This document shows, piece by piece, positions 43,289-56,584 of a stretch of DNA of 64,000 nucleotides. The position numbers and the translations under genes are program-made. This stretch comes from Bilabrum cf. latius (lineage: Eukaryota; Bigyra: Bicosoecida; Bigyra; Bicosoecida), in assembly GCA_965178125.1 (NCBI GenBank), contig OZ237762.1, positions 124,001 to 188,000 of the forward strand, given 5' to 3'. The first letter of the stretch is position 1; each line of letters starts with the position of its first letter. The notes beneath the pieces are model-generated. The model had not been told where the DNA came from and ran no database searches. It saw nothing but the letters and a program-made list of their open reading frames with translations.

Positions 43289-43879
43289 GGCGAGCTGGAT
43301 CGAAGGAGGCCATAGGCCTAGTGGCACGTGTCAGCAGTGCGCAGGGGCAGGGGGCAGCTCAGGGCAGCGTGACGAGGGCAGGGCAACGGTGGACCCCGTG
43401 GGACTTGGAGGTATTGCGCTGCAATGCGCTGCACGCATGCCTTGGTCCCATACGAAGGCTTGGGCTGCGGTGCCCAGCGCCTTGGTTGTTGTATCAAGCG
43501 GGCCAGTGCGGGCCAGTCTGTCTGTCTGTCTGTCCATGCGGCCTGCCTGCAGCTCTGGCTGCACGATTGATGTCCTGGTGCTTGATAGCTGGCTGCAATT
43601 GAAAGAAACACTTGAGCTATGGCTAACTTTGCACTGCATATCTGCGCTCGGGCGCGTCGAGTGTCTCGCCTCTCTCCCTTCCGTGCTATCGATGACGGTT
43701 TGGCCCCACCCAGCCTGCGAGCCACCCATCGAGTGTCTCGCCTCTCTCCCTTCCGTGCTATCGATGACGGTTTGGCCCCACCCAGCCTGCGAGCCACCCA
43801 TCGAGTGTCTCGCCTCTCTCCCTTCCGTGCTATCGATGACGGTTTGGCCCCACCCAGCCTGCGAGCCACCCATCATGGA
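43289..43879. other. Host intergenic region
   Basis: Convergent gap between SAR1 and the kelch/DPF gene, largely occupied at its right by the 72-bp repeats. Tetranucleotide TGTC run near 43520. Confidence 0.5.
43661..43876. repeat. 72-bp tandem repeat, three units
   Basis: Identical units starting GTGTCTCGCCTCTCTCCCTT at 43661, 43733 and 43805. Ends four bases before the stop codon of the minus-strand kelch gene. Confidence 0.95.
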
Positions 43880-46800
43880 TCATGCCTCGGCTGCAGGCAG
43901 GCAGAACAGGTCCAGCTAGGGCACCCCATTCGCTGCATCTGCCCCGGCATGTACATCAACATCAGTGCCAGCAGGCGCATGGATTGCCTGGCTGCTCCCC
44001 CCTGCCCCGCTGCCTTGCCCCACCCCTGCCAGCCCCACCCCTGGCCTCGTCCTCGTCCTCGTCCTCCCCGAGGCCCCTGGCCCGGCCCCGCCCCCCTCCA
44101 CCCTCCTGACGGTCCGCCTTGCCCACTCACCGATCAACGCACCGCCGCTCGCCGACAGGTCCAAGCCCGATGGCCCCTCCCCCGGGTCGACTCCAGGTGC
44201 ACTGCACGATCGCGCGAGGGAGGCAGACAGGTCGAGTGCCTCTCCGGGCGAGGGTCCGTGGGACGAGGCCAGCCCGAGGGCGCGGCGGTCCAGTCGGTGC
44301 CTGTCCGGGGCGATGCGGCTCGCTCTAGAGCTAGAGTGCGCCGGGACTGCACTGCCGTGCGATGCATCCAACCCTTCGCCCATCAGTGCTTGGCTGTGCC
44401 GCAGAAGGCGGGCAGCAGAGTCTCCGGCGCTGCCCTATCCAGCTGTCTCGCTGTTCCCCGGCCACCCCCTCGGCCCCAGCTCACACCCTCTGACTCGGAC
44501 CAGGGCAGGCACACCCGACAGACCCACCGCACAGGCCGCCACGGGCAGACTGGCCCAAGCCGGCGCCCATGCGGCCCCCTCCCCCGCCCCAAGCCCCGCC
44601 GAGTCCCTCAGGCGCCTGGCCCACCCCCCATCCCTCCGCTCGCACACCGCTGTGGCGACCCTCTCCCCGTGCAGCGACAGCCGCCAGAGATCGTCCACGG
44701 GCTGCGTGCACACCGGGGGGACCCCTCCCTTCCTCCTCCAGGCGCTCGCCCAGTGTGACGAGCCCACTGCCGCCACGCCCCCCTGCACCAGCACCACCCG
44801 TCCGAAGGCCGCGGCGCCGTGGAATCCCCTGGACCGGGGCGCCGCACTCGTTAGCAGGTCCGTGGGGAACCGCCGCCCCGAGCAGAAGGCCGGGCATGCC
44901 TCCAGCTCGGACGTGGCCAGGTCCGCGGCTTGTTGCGAATCTGCATTGGAGCTGCCTGCCAATGGGTCTGCATCCTTCTCCTTCTCTTTCTCGTTCTCCT
45001 TCTCCTTCTCCTCGCCCTCCTCTTCGTCCCTGCGCTCTTGCTTGACAGCGGTCCATGGGCCCAGCTGCGACGGGTCTTCGTCCATATCCTCGCCAATGCT
45101 GCCACTTGTACTTCCCTGCGCGTCTTGCATGCCGACTGACAGCGCAGACGCGGCAGGTGACGCGCCTCGATCGCTCCCGCCTCCATCCGCATCGTCATCC
45201 TCGTCGTCATCCTCCTCCTCCTCGCCGCCGTACCAACCCGCTGCCCCCGGACACCGCCCCCGCGGTGTCCTCAGTCGTACTCTCCTCCACACGGGAGTTG
45301 TTGTCCCATCCCCCAGGTCCAGAGAGAACAGCGAGAGTAATGGGGCCTGCTACACACCCCCACCACTGCCACCGCCCGGCTGCAGCTCGGCAGGCCGCAT
45401 GCCGCCCACCAGCAGCAATCGCATCCCACCCCTCGTCCCCGATGTTTCCTGATCTTCCTCACAGGACCCTTGCTGCTCCACCATGCCAGCCCCCGGGCCT
45501 GCTCTATCCTCCTGAGCCTACCCAGCTGCCCTGCTAGCCGACTTGCTCATAGCCGGCGCATCCACGCGCACCAGTTGCGCGCCCAGCCGCGCCCCAGGCA
45601 GGTCAAACAGGTGCTTACCCTTGCCACTCACCTCCTCCCACCGAAGCTCGAATCGGAAGTGGCCCGACGCCCCCGGGCTGGCTGATGGGTCCCCAAACAG
45701 CTCACCCGGCATGTGCCCGCCCTGCACCGCAGTTGGATGCACCCAGGACTGGCAGAGAGTGCCCACACATACTGTGTCGCTCCTATGCGCCACGAAAGGG
45801 GGCGCTGCCTCCCCCACTTTGGAGCCGCCGTCCCCCGCACGCTGAGGGCCTACACCCCCGCATGCCACCAGCCACCCCAGCACAACGTGCGAGGAGGGGT
45901 CCATTTCACTACCCTCCCCCGCACCACCATGCAGTGCATCTGAAGGCACGCCCACCCTGCCCCCTGCATTCTCTGCAGGCACCCAGCACGTTGAGGCGCA
46001 CACCCTGCCCCTGGGCATCTGCCCCGATTCGAGCACGACCTCACTCGAGGAGCGCCCAGGGAACACAAGAAGACTGGGAGCACCCTGATTGACAGTGCCT
46101 GCATCCTGGGGGCGGCTCTTGCGGGACTGCCTGTCCCCGCCCTGTCTCGATGCATCACCACCCATCGGGTCAACATCCATGTCATCCTCGGCTGCCCGCC
46201 CCGAGACGGATTGGCTGGACAGGTGACGGAGCGCGCCGGGAAGACTGCGGAACCGGAAACCGGGCGCCGCGCTCGCTCCACCCCACACAAGGACCGCCTC
46301 CCTAGCACTTGGTTCTCTCTCTCGCTGGCCCTCTGTGCCGGCTGCAGGCGCGGCTGCCTGCATGGCCCTGGCTCCACACACGTGGATGGTGTGAGCGGCG
46401 TGTCCGGCCCTGTCCCGCAGTGGGTGGGCATGCATCATGACCGTGCCTGTACCTGTGCCTGTGCCTGTGCTCGTGCTCGTGCTGTGCCCCAACCTCTGCT
46501 CCGATGCAGCTGCACTGGAGCCACCTGGCACGCCCCTCCTCTTGTTCCCCCGCGGCGAATCCTGCATCAGCGCTTGCTTGAGCCTGGCAGCAGCAGACGT
46601 AGAGGAGGAGGAGGACGAGGAGGTGTAGGATACCGCGCCCTCCAGCTCGATGGACCTGCGCCTGCGGTAGATCTCCTGGGCTAGCGGGTGTTGCCGAATC
46701 CCGCTCTTCCCGTGGAGCCCTTCATCGGCTACACGCACCCTCTGACTCGCTCGACTGGCACTGCCCTCGCTCCATTGCAGGTGGCATGGCATGCCGTGCA

Positions 46801-49588
46801 CGGCGGAGTCCTGAGCGTCAATGAACAACAAGCCGTCGCCACGCCCATCGTCCTGCCTCGTCACCTACCCGCCCACCCCGCCCCTACTTTCGACCCCGCT
46901 CTCTTTCTCGTCATACGCGCGAATCCCACCCAGGACGAGGAGCCCGTCGGAGCACGGGGCCAGAGCCGGGCAAGCCAGCCCCTGCAGCAGCCCCAGCGCA
47001 GGCTGCCTCCGAGGCACGCGATCTGCTCTCCGAACGATCGACAGAGCCGCTCGCAGCGGGATGGCATCGGTGTCAGCAGCCGTCGAGCAGCCCATCCAGG
47101 AGCCGCGAGACAGCACGCCCCAGCTGCGCTTGCTCCCCGCCTGGGGACCGCGTCCGCCCCACCAGCTGGAACCAGCCATGGATCCTTGCCGTCCACCAGA
47201 CGCCGCCTTTGCTTGCATCCTCAGCAGCTCCACATAGGCCCTGAATGCCACCTCGTCCTCGTCCTCTGCTCCCATCCGCAGAGACAGCCGCAGGGCAGAG
47301 ACGCCCCTCTCGCGCAGCAACGGCTCGGGCTGGGGCACAGCGGCAGTGGCCAGGCGGCTAGGGAGCGACGGGACAACACGGACTGCATCATGCTCCCTGC
47401 CGGGTTTCTCCCCCGGTGCAAATGGACTCCTCTTGGATACCGAGGCAGCCTCTCGTGCATTCGGGGGCTCGCTGTCTCTGATGCTGCCGATGGCAGCAGC
47501 CTAGCTGTCCTGCATGGTATCCAGACCAGTACTCAGGCCATGGTTCGCGCCTAGCACCTGCCGTGCATGCTGCTGCTGCTGCTGCTCCTGGTCCTGCACT
47601 GGCGTGGCCTCCGTTGGTGGCTGCATCATGTCGAACAGCGAACTCGAGCTCGAGCTCGAACTTGAGGCAGCCCTGGACATACCACCTGTGGGCAGTGCAG
47701 GAGCGGAGGGGACAACCTCGTGCTGCTGCGCCATGGCAGGGGCAGGAGCTGCAGGAGCCGGCGATGGTGCAGCAGCAGGAGCCGCAGCAGGAGCTGCAGA
47801 GAGTGACCCCTGCCCCCACGTCTCATCTGCGACATCACCACCGAATGCAAGCGAGGCGGCAGCACGGTGGGGAGGGCCGTCCGCTGCCGATGATCCCACA
47901 CCCACAGCCTGACCCTAATCCTGATTCCAAACCTGGTCTGAGCCACTTACCCCTACCGGGCCAAGCGACTCTCCCGTGCCCCAGGCATCCGCTGCAGCGG
48001 CTGCAGCAGCGTCTCCACCAGCGGGGCCGTCCCCGAACTGAAGCTCGGTGGCGACTGCATTGCCCTGCGGTGCGTTGTCGGCCGGCGGTCCAACCCTGTC
48101 AAAACTGAACGGATCTTTGCTTAGCTCAGCTGTTGCCCCCGCCCCGTCAAAACTGAACGGATCTTTGCTTTGCCCAGCTGTTGCCCCCGCCCCGTCAAAA
48201 CTGAACGGATCTTTGCTTAGCCCAGCTGAAACCCCCGCGGTAGACACAGCACCCGCACTGCCTCGGCCACTAGCTTGACTACCGCCGTTGTCGGCACCCG
48301 CCCGCCCCCTTGAGTCCTCGTCCTGATGGTCGACCGATGTGGGTCCCCAGCCAGCGCCCCAGCTGCTCGCATCAGCCCCAGCACTGCGGCTGCTGGCATC
48401 ATCGTGCAGAGATGCGACCACAGGGGCAGGGGCAGGGGCAGGGGCTGGCACAGCTGGCACTGGAGTGCCGAATGGGCCTGCACTCGTCACAGAGGCCTCC
48501 CGGACGCTGGGCAGACTCCCTCCGCCAAACGCATCTCCAAAGAGATCCTATTGCTGCCCCTGTCCCTATCCCTGCTGCTGCCCTTGTTCCCCCGCGTCCC
48601 CCGCGGAGGCGAAGGCGGCGAAGGCGGCCAGCACGTCGGCGCCCCTGTCGCCCGCTGCAGCGAACGGGTCCACAGAGACTGCCACAGCGGGTGCGGGCAC
48701 ACGTGCGGTCCCCTCCCCGGGAGACCCGAAGGCCCTCCTGCCCGAGGAGGCTCCCACCGGCGTGCGGCCGTCCTTGATTGGCTCACTGGCACGGGCACTG
48801 GCGCTACCTGGAGGTGGCATCCCCCCCCCCCCGCTGCTGCTGCTGCTGCTGCCAGCGGCATCCACCGGGGCCTCCCTGCCGCCCTCATAGCTGACCCCGC
48901 CGCTCCCACCGCTCAAGGTAGAGGCAGCCCCGCCGCTGCTGGCCTCCCGACTGCCCGCGCCCGACCCGGGGCCCAACCCCATGCCGTGCAAGGTGGGGGG
49001 CGCCTCCACCGCGACTGTCAGCGAGCGCTGCCGCCGGATGGCCCTCCCACCAGAATGATTCCCGCTCACTTTGTTCTATGTGTCATTTGCGAAATCAAAC
49101 TGGCCGTCGATTCCCAGGGAATCACTACCGTTGCTGTTCTATGAGCGCCATGTGGTCGGCACGTCCGGTTCGTCGCCGGCACCATTGTGAAGCGCAACGT
49201 TGAGCCGAAGCCCAGCCCCACCACCAGCACGAGAATAAGAGCGCTTACGCTGCGGAGGTGACAAAAATGGGACCCCCGTGGCTTCTACTGCTGCGTCTTC
49301 TACTCCTCGAACTGCAGTCCGAAGGCCCGCCTAACTCTCCCCACCCCAGCCATCGCTAGACTGCACAGAGGAGCGGCTCCGCTCCTTTCTTCTCGGCTTA
49401 CTACTGCCCCCTTCATCCATTAGAAGTCTCTGTTTAGGTGCGACAGGCAACTCGGATGGATCGAGCATCTGGCCCTTCGCACGCTTCCGTAGCGCTGCCG
49501 CAAGCTGTCTTCCCATCACTGGATCCTACGAGAGAGCTCCTGCAATCAAGCGGTTGCCTGCACTGACATTTATGGTGGGGCGGGACAT
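43880..49588 (-). CDS. Large kelch-repeat protein with DPF adaptor motifs
   Basis: One frame of about 1902 residues, ATG 49588, TGA 43880, with about ten TAGs as Gln. The N-terminal 800 residues are disordered and hold DPF motifs typical of clathrin/AP2 accessory proteins: VDPFAAAG, DLFGDAFGGG and three copies of SKDPFSFDGAGAT. One TAG lies within a Gln-rich tract just before DLFGDAF. The C-terminal part has kelch-like strands with double glycines (LLVLGGIRAYDEKE, LLLVGGMRPAELQ, RVVLVQGGVAAVGS, VDDLWRLSLHG) separated by long acidic or Ser-rich linkers, consistent with an interrupted beta-propeller. Endocytic adaptor role is an inference from DPF motifs. Undetected introns are possible. Confidence 0.6.
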
Positions 49589-49906
49589 GCTAGCCGCAGT
49601 GCAAAGCCGCCCGGACCGCGGCCCGGCGGTTGGTTCGCATAGGCCGGACCGAAGGTTCGTTTTCCGGTCGAAAACGCGGCGTCGTCGACTCTCATGACTG
49701 TAACAGCAATGTCCATATTGATCGCAGTGCACATGCACATAAAACAGTAGCCACCCTCTCACACGCGCCCGCATCCGTGCTCTCCAGCCGGTTGAATCCG
49801 CTGGCACCGCGGCGGAACCTGTCCCCAAGTTGGGTCCCCCGGGCCACCCCTTCAGATATCTGAGCCTGTACCCATGGTCCAACGCAAGCAAGCGTCCAGC
49901 TCGCAT

Positions 49907-51611
49907 TCAGTTCAAAACCACTCGAGCCCGCTTCGAGTCCGGCATACCGCCGCTTCCATGCCCCCCACCCACACGCACACCCACACCCACAGCCGTGGCC
50001 TGACTGTGCCCCCGCTTGGCCCCCAGTGCGGGGTAGGGCACACTGCTGGCAACCGCCCCTTGCCCGACTTGCAGCCCATTTCCGATTCCGAATCCGCGCT
50101 GCGGCCCAGTCAGCGCAGAGGCAGGCACCCGCGCCGTATCAGCCATATAGCCCTACTAGTAGGCCCCGGCTCCGGCCACTGCACCACTCAGGTCCCGGTC
50201 CCTGCCCTACTGCAGGCCCGGTCCTCCCATCACTCCATAGGGCTGCCCCTGCCCCAGCCCTTGCCCCGCCCCCCCCTGGGTGTACGAGCCAGCGCCAGTC
50301 GGGAAAGACATTCCCATGCCACCACTGGCCATCCCCATACCGAAGCTCATCCCCATGCCATTGCCATGGCCATTGCCCATGTCATCGCTGCTGGGCGGAA
50401 GCATGCCTTTGTCTGCACCTGCATGCACTGCACCTGCGCCCATTCCACGTCCTTGGAGCCGGTCCGGGCCAGCAAAGCGATGTGACAGCACTGCAGAGCG
50501 CTGCCCCTGCTGCTGCTGCTGCTGCTGAGACTGGGCGAGGGCCTGGTGGTATTGCCGATACTTGTCCATCTCCATAGACTCCAGCTCGCGCCGCATCTAC
50601 AGCTGCATCTGACCGTTCCCCATGTGCCCGTTGCCCATATGCCCGTGCATTTGCTGGCTCAGGGCACCCTTTCCCATTCCCATTCCCATCCCACCCATCC
50701 CCGCCCCTGCTCCTGCACCTCGACCCCACTGGCCCGCGAAATTGACTCCCCCCGCGGACTGGCTCACTCCAGGGTAAAAATCACTCGTCACACCGCCGAT
50801 CCACCCCATCCCCACCCCCATCCCCGTTTCCATCCCGTGGCTGGCAGAGGTCGGCGCCGGGGCGGCTGCTAGACCCTGACCCTGACCTTGTCCTTGTCCG
50901 AACGAGGACAGCGCGGAGGCAGTGGAAGAGTAGGACCCAGAAGAGGAGACCGATGGCGTTGACCGGGCATGCGTCTCTGAGACTGGGGCGGGCTGGGAGC
51001 TGAGCGAGGCTTGCCCCTTGGAGGAGAATGAGGTGGAGGAGGACGAGGAGGAGGAGGCCAAGGGCCCGAAGGACGCAGCAGAACCGGACAGCTGCACGCG
51101 AGGTGCAGCTGGGCGGTCCGTCCCAAAGAGAGCACTAGCACCCCCCGTTGTTCCCTGGGTGGCTGTTCCCTCAAGCGCCAGCAGGCTCCACGCAGATTCG
51201 CCGCTAGACGTTCCTGCGCCAGCACCTGCATGCGGTGCACCTGCCCCTGCCCCTGTACACACGGACACGCCCGCACCCACGCTGGTACCCATGCTAGTGC
51301 TGGTACCCATGCTCATGCTCGCCGCCTGTGTAGTCCCCACCCCTGCTGCACTCCCCACTGCGCCCAGAGAGGGGCTAAGCCCTGCAGCCAGCCCCACTAA
51401 CCCGTTGCCGACGTGGGTCCTGTTCCCCGCCGCCACCCCTGCACCTGCACCTGCACCTGCACCCCAGCCGAACCCCAACGGAACGGGGGAAGGGCCTAGA
51501 GCTGCAGGTGATTGAGCAAGAGGGGCTACAAGGGCATGAGCAGGGGCGTAGGCAGGGACAGGGACAGGGGCCCGAGGCAGGGCGCCAGCCGTGCCCACAC
51601 CTGCTCCCACA

Positions 51612-51646
<35 letters not shown>

Positions 51647-52777
51647 CCCCATAACTGCTCCTGCTCCTGCCCTGGCCATCTGGGCCTCGAGCTGCCTCCT
51701 CTGCTGCTCCAAGATCGCCTGCTGCTGGGCGATCATGATCTGCTGCTGCGCCTGCTGCAGCTGTATCTGCCGCTCTAGCTGCTTGCGGTGCATGGCCTCG
51801 TGCACCCGCCTTGCCGGGCCAACCGGGATCACCTGCTCCTGCGGCAGCGGGAGCACCTGCATGCTCAAGTCATGGTGGCCGACCCCGAGCTTTGCCTCCA
51901 GCCTGGTTCTCAGAAGAGCGATGTCTTCCTCGAGCGCGCCCCTCTCGCGGTCCATCTGCTCCTGCAGCAGCTTGCGACGGAGCCGAGACTTGCGAGCATG
52001 GATGCGGTTTCGCTCCCTCTGCTGCTGCCGATCTGCCTCGCGCGTGGCAGCCTGAACATCTGCCGAGGAGAGTTCTTCAACTGAAACTCCAGCTCGAGCG
52101 GCGGCCTTGGCCTTGGCCATCTCGAGGGCCTCGCTGCGTTTGGGCAGAGATGCGATTTCGTCCTGAAGCGCTTCTTCTTGATGAGCTCTCCGCTCCGCTT
52201 CTGCAAGAACGCGAGCATGTGCTGTGCCTGATCCTTCTTGCGCGAGTGCGTGCTCGTAGGGAAGGCCAAACGATACCTGGAACACCCCTGCCAAGTGTCG
52301 AAATTGCGCCCTGAGGTTTGCGACGAAGGCCTTTGTCGTCTCCATCGTGCTCTTCTTCTTAGCGCGCGATTTCCTTGCATGCTCACGATTTCGTCGTCTA
52401 CTGCGATGCTTTATGAAATACCTCGTCTCAATCAACACCAGTCAGAATGCGTCGCTGACATCACACCTCAGTTTGGTTTTAAGTTGGCTTCAGAATGACC
52501 TCGGAGATCGGTTCAAACGCACTCACTGTTCTTCAAGCTGCATCAATGCATTAGTTTCTATCGTTGTATCCATTCTGGCAGGGCGGGTTGACCGTCTATC
52601 GGGTCTGTCACGCCCGACGCCGTTTCCCGGAGAATCATTTTCAGTCGGGCCCGCCGGCTCGACTTCTGCCCCAAACGCATCTTCGGCGGTCATTGCGCTC
52701 ATCTGTCCGGCAGCAAGGATTTGAGAGAATGCATTTCGAACAGATTCTGCGTCATTGGACTGGCCTCCTTGCTGCAT
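49907..52777 (-). CDS. bZIP transcription factor with two basic regions
   Basis: Two exons, 52777-52527 and 52400-49907; intron 52526-52401 has GTGAGT and CAG ends and the joined length is an exact multiple of three (914 residues, TGA stop). Two separate bZIP basic regions are visible: RRRNREHARKSRAKKK directly after the splice, and ERNRIHARKSRLRRK about 120 residues later, each with the N-x-x-(H)AR-x-SR signature. The second is followed by a leucine-zipper-like LEEDIALLRTRLEAKL. The rest is a Gln-rich stretch (QLQQAQQQIMIAQQQ) and long Gly/Ala/Met low-complexity sequence, with TAGs as Gln. The second exon lacks an ATG of its own, which supports the intron. Confidence 0.8.
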
Positions 52778-53250
52778 GTCGCGATCGCGCCTTTCCGAGA
52801 TGCTGCTGATGGCCTTTGATCTGCACTCTCAGAATGGTTATCAATCAATGATGCTGTCTTAAGAACAGCACAATATGTTTCGGGTGGCTATTTTACCAAG
52901 AAATCGCCTCCTTGTTGCAATGTACTGCTTGTACGAGGCAAAATACAGTCTACAAGCCCACGGCCTGCCCGAAGCCCCAGGGGTGAACGGATTCCGATTT
53001 TCGATGCGCAACTTGCGACCGTCGTGCAGCCGAGATAAGTACACGCCATCTAATGACGTAAGGGCGCTGCGCTCAATGCATGCCGTATGCGGTTGAAAAC
53101 AACAAGGATAACCAACAAGTAGAAAGCATAACAGGTTCGGAACACGGTTGCACCGACACCTGGGCGTGCATGCACCGAGATCGCCACTAACAAGCACCGG
53201 ATCAATATCAGCTGATCCGGCACGGGTCGTACACAGGCGGACTGCGAGGC
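52778..53250. other. Host intergenic region
   Basis: 473 bases between the bZIP start and the upstream gene's stop, same strand. Nothing recognisable. Confidence 0.5.
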
Positions 53251-55557
53251 TCAAACCCCGCAGCAGGATTTGGCTACGGACATAACATTTTCCCAAAGTG
53301 CCCCAACACTCGATGCCAGCCTCTGGTGCTCCTCCAGCAGCGAGGAAGCCTCCTAGAGAGACGACGCGTCGATTGGAACGCCGGCGAGAGCGTCCGGTGG
53401 TGCGCCTTTCTGTCCATCCCTATGCTCTGAACCCGCACCCAGATGTGTTGCTTCCCTTTGAAGGAGTGTGTGTGCGCGATTCCCGCCCAACTGGCCGTCC
53501 CAGGATGCCCGTCGCGACCGGGCCGCGGGCGATTCCGCGGCTGATGAGGCAGCCGATGATGAGGACGCTTCCCCCTGCCAGTGATGACCAATGGCAGCCC
53601 CCGCCCCCATGGTCCCTGTCCCCCGCGCCACCTGGAGGGCCAGCTCTAGACCCCTGGCAGCCTGCCGCAGCTGCTCAACGTCCCTGCGAGCCTGCTGCAG
53701 TGCGGCTGCGTCCACATCTGCTGCCCACTATCCCGGACCTGTCTTCGTCTTCGCGGCCCACCCTTGCCTGCCAGTGCCATCCACAACACCCGACACCGTC
53801 TCTCCCACCCGCGATTCCGACTCCAGTCCCGGCGTCTTTGACTGCACCTCAGCCCCAGCCCCAGCCTGTGCCTGTGCCTATGCCCCTCGGCTGCTGGAGC
53901 CGGGGTCGCCTCCAGGGGCAGTCGACTGTTCCCTGGAGCCGGGGTCGCCTCCAGGGGCAGTCGGCTGTTCCCTGGCCCTGACCCACCGAGCCACCACGGG
54001 AGACCGCATCGTGCGAGCCACGGCAACCCGCGCTACTGACTCGTCGGGGGGCCGGGGGCGAGGGCAGCGAGCATGAGCATCTGCGCGGCGAGTCCTCCTT
54101 ATCCCCTGCTGACCACCGCCCCCTCTTGCCCCAGTTGCCTGCCGCCTCGGTGGTGAACCAAGCTGTGCAGCGAACCCAGCCTCGTCTGGTGGGTGCTCAC
54201 AAAGCTGCTGCTGGTGTGTCCCGCGCTAGGTCGAGGACCTCGCCGGTGCACTCGTCACATGGGTCGAGGACCTCGCCAGTGCTCTCGTAACATCGAGATC
54301 AAGCGATTCGCCCGATTTTCTCTCGACGCCTGTACCTGCATGCAGTGCACCCATGATCAGCCGGCGGGCCCTCGCTGCCGCGGAGGACGAGGACGAGGAC
54401 AAGGACGATGATGAGGCAGATGTGGTGCTGCGGGGGGGAAGGCTGTGAGCGCCAGCACCGGAGACTAGCCGAGGCAGCGCATGCACGGGGCTGGTGCTCG
54501 TTCTGGTGCGTGGGCTAGGCACTGCCTGATCGACGGCTCTTCGACCGGCTCTGGTCCCGTGGTGCTGGTGCTGCTGCTGCTGCCCCGTCTCCAATTTCAT
54601 TCCGAGTCCTCCCGTCAGCTTGATGTCGGTCGCTTCGATGGATTTCTGCAGGCCGGGGGGGATAGCCCGGGGGTCCTGCACTGCCTGCAGGATCGTGCGA
54701 TGCAGCCCCCCACGACTGGCAGCACCGGTTCCGGTTTGGAAGCCAACACGAGAGGCAGTTCTTGACGACGATGGTGATGGTGACGACCGCCGAGAGCCGA
54801 GATGTGAATCGCGTGCTCCTCCTCCTCCTCCTCTTCGCTCTCGCCCTTGCCCCTCTGGCTGAGTCCGTCCCATTGGCAGTGATGATTGACTCGAAGCCAA
54901 CGCTCGCTCGCCACTGCCACTCCCAATGCCACTGCCACTAGTACCACTACTGCCAGTCGTGGTCTTGATTGGTGGGGGTGTGAAAGCCAGGGAGGTCCCA
55001 TGCCGCAAGTGTGCTGGCGCATGATGCCGCTTCTTGCTTGGAGAAGGTGCTTCGTCCGAATCGTAGAAATCTGGGTTGGAGGCATCAAGGCTCTGCCCGT
55101 GGGATCGATCAGCGAGAACCGACGACTGTCCACCACTGCGCTTTGCATCTCCAGCAGCAGTCCCAGCCCCGTCCGACTCGCCAACAGGCTGGACATCATA
55201 CGACATGGTGGGTTCCTACTGGTGTTGATCTAGGTCGCTTCGTAGTCTCTTGATTGCCGTCTGCAACGCTATTCGATCCGACCGCATGCTTGTCACCTCC
55301 TCTCGAATCGTCAATGTCTCGCCCAGAATCTCATTGAGCTAGCCCAACCGGCTATTGTACTATGATTGAACTCTACGCATCACACTAGATGGCTTGATCC
55401 TCAACCCATCTGCTGCCTTTCGCACGGTTCGCAGCTTGGACAGCTTGCCAAGCTTGATATCGGCGCGTCTCTTGGACTCCTCCAGCTTCCGGTGGCAGTC
55501 TGCTAGCAACAGAACGAGTGCGTCGCCATCATGGGTTGTGTCTGTGCTCGCGTTCAT
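53251..55557 (-). CDS. Ser-rich protein with terminal coiled coils, unknown
   Basis: A 768-residue frame, ATG 55557 (the frame stays open further upstream), TGA stop, with five or more TAGs as Gln. N-terminal 130 residues are helical (LADCHRKLEESKRRADIKL, LNEILGETLTIREEVTSM). The middle is disordered, Ser/Gly/Arg-rich. The C-terminus has two coiled-coil segments (LQQARRDVEQLRQAARGLEL and EASSLLEEHQRLASSVGAL). A TAG at 53878-53880 sits in an alternating Ala-Gln run coded GCA CAG, a good local argument for Gln. A 33-bp near-duplicate occurs at 54230-54300. Family not recognised; a scaffold protein is possible. Confidence 0.55.
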
Positions 55558-55801
55558 GTCATTGCCTTTTCGCAGCAAACTACCGAACTTGAAGTTGCCG
55601 TTGGGAGACCAGAACGGGCGGCGGTTCCGGTTAGATTGCGCTGAGAAACGAGCAAGCCAATGGCACAGCCCTGCGTTTTCATGGACACCAGATCTAGGGC
55701 TCGAGTTGAAAAGTATGAGGCCAGAAAGAGGCAGCTGCAGGCCCAAAGGCGTCACCACGGGCCGTAGGCTTCATTGCAGCCGGCAGTGCAGCTAAACGCC
55801 A

Positions 55802-56584
55802 GTGGATACAGCGCGAGGGCAGCGCCTGGGTCCGGCGCAACAGCCCGAGGCAGAGCAATTGACTTATCTTCGGGGAGTGCTACGGACCGGCAACCTGCAC
55901 CTGGAAGGGCACACGAGCACGCTCGGAGCACTCGACCTGCAGCCCACTCGCGCCCACCGGCATCGTCTGCCCCGACTCAACAGAGCTACCCGAGGACTAG
56001 GCGAGATGAAATTTGGGAACTTAAATAGAAAAGATTTCAAGCTCGCGCGCGCGGAGAACGGCCAGGGATTCGAGGCAGCGATGGCGCAAGAGGAGCTGCC
56101 CACCGCGAGCTCCCTCCCAATCCCAGCGGCAGCGGCAGTGGCAGGGGCAGGAGCTGGTCTCCGGTGGTCCCCTCAGGCTCTCGCTCATCCAGCAATCGGA
56201 ATGTGTCCGGACTCGCCCCCCTTGCACCCGCGCCGATCCACCCGCCCCAGGGCCAGGGCGAGGGCCACCACCAGCAGCACCACCACCAGCACCGCGACGG
56301 CCATGCTCGCCTAGCTGGAAGTGGCGCTCCAAGCATAGGTGCAGGGCATGCAAGTGCAGGTGCAGGTGCAGGTGCAGGTGCAGGTGCAGGTGGGAGGGGG
56401 GGGGAGAGGGAGAGGGGGGACCCCCGGGGGATGCCCGGACCCCATCATGGGGGCGGACTCCCTTCCTCCCGGCCCTCGTCCTCGTCGATGCGTGCTTCGG
56501 GCCGTGCCCCCATGGGCCCCATGGACCCCATGCGGCCCCGCAGCAGGGGGTTTGAAGCCAGGGCGGCAGCCAGGGCACAGCTGA
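55802..56584 (+). CDS. Tentative low-complexity protein
   Basis: A 260-residue plus-strand frame, ATG 55802, TGA stop, two TAGs as Gln, the second next to a GVQ/VQVQVQ run. The opposite strand is also open, so coding is uncertain. No domain. The 55558-56918 gap otherwise holds only G-rich low-complexity sequence and the hexamer array. Confidence 0.25.
56349..56391. repeat. CAGGTG hexanucleotide array
   Basis: Seven consecutive CAGGTG units followed by a G-run. Confidence 0.9.

Noticed and set aside
47563-48108. Plus-strand Gln/Pro/His-rich frames opposite the kelch gene
   Set aside because: Antisense of low-complexity coding sequence; the minus strand holds DPF repeats and one continuous frame.
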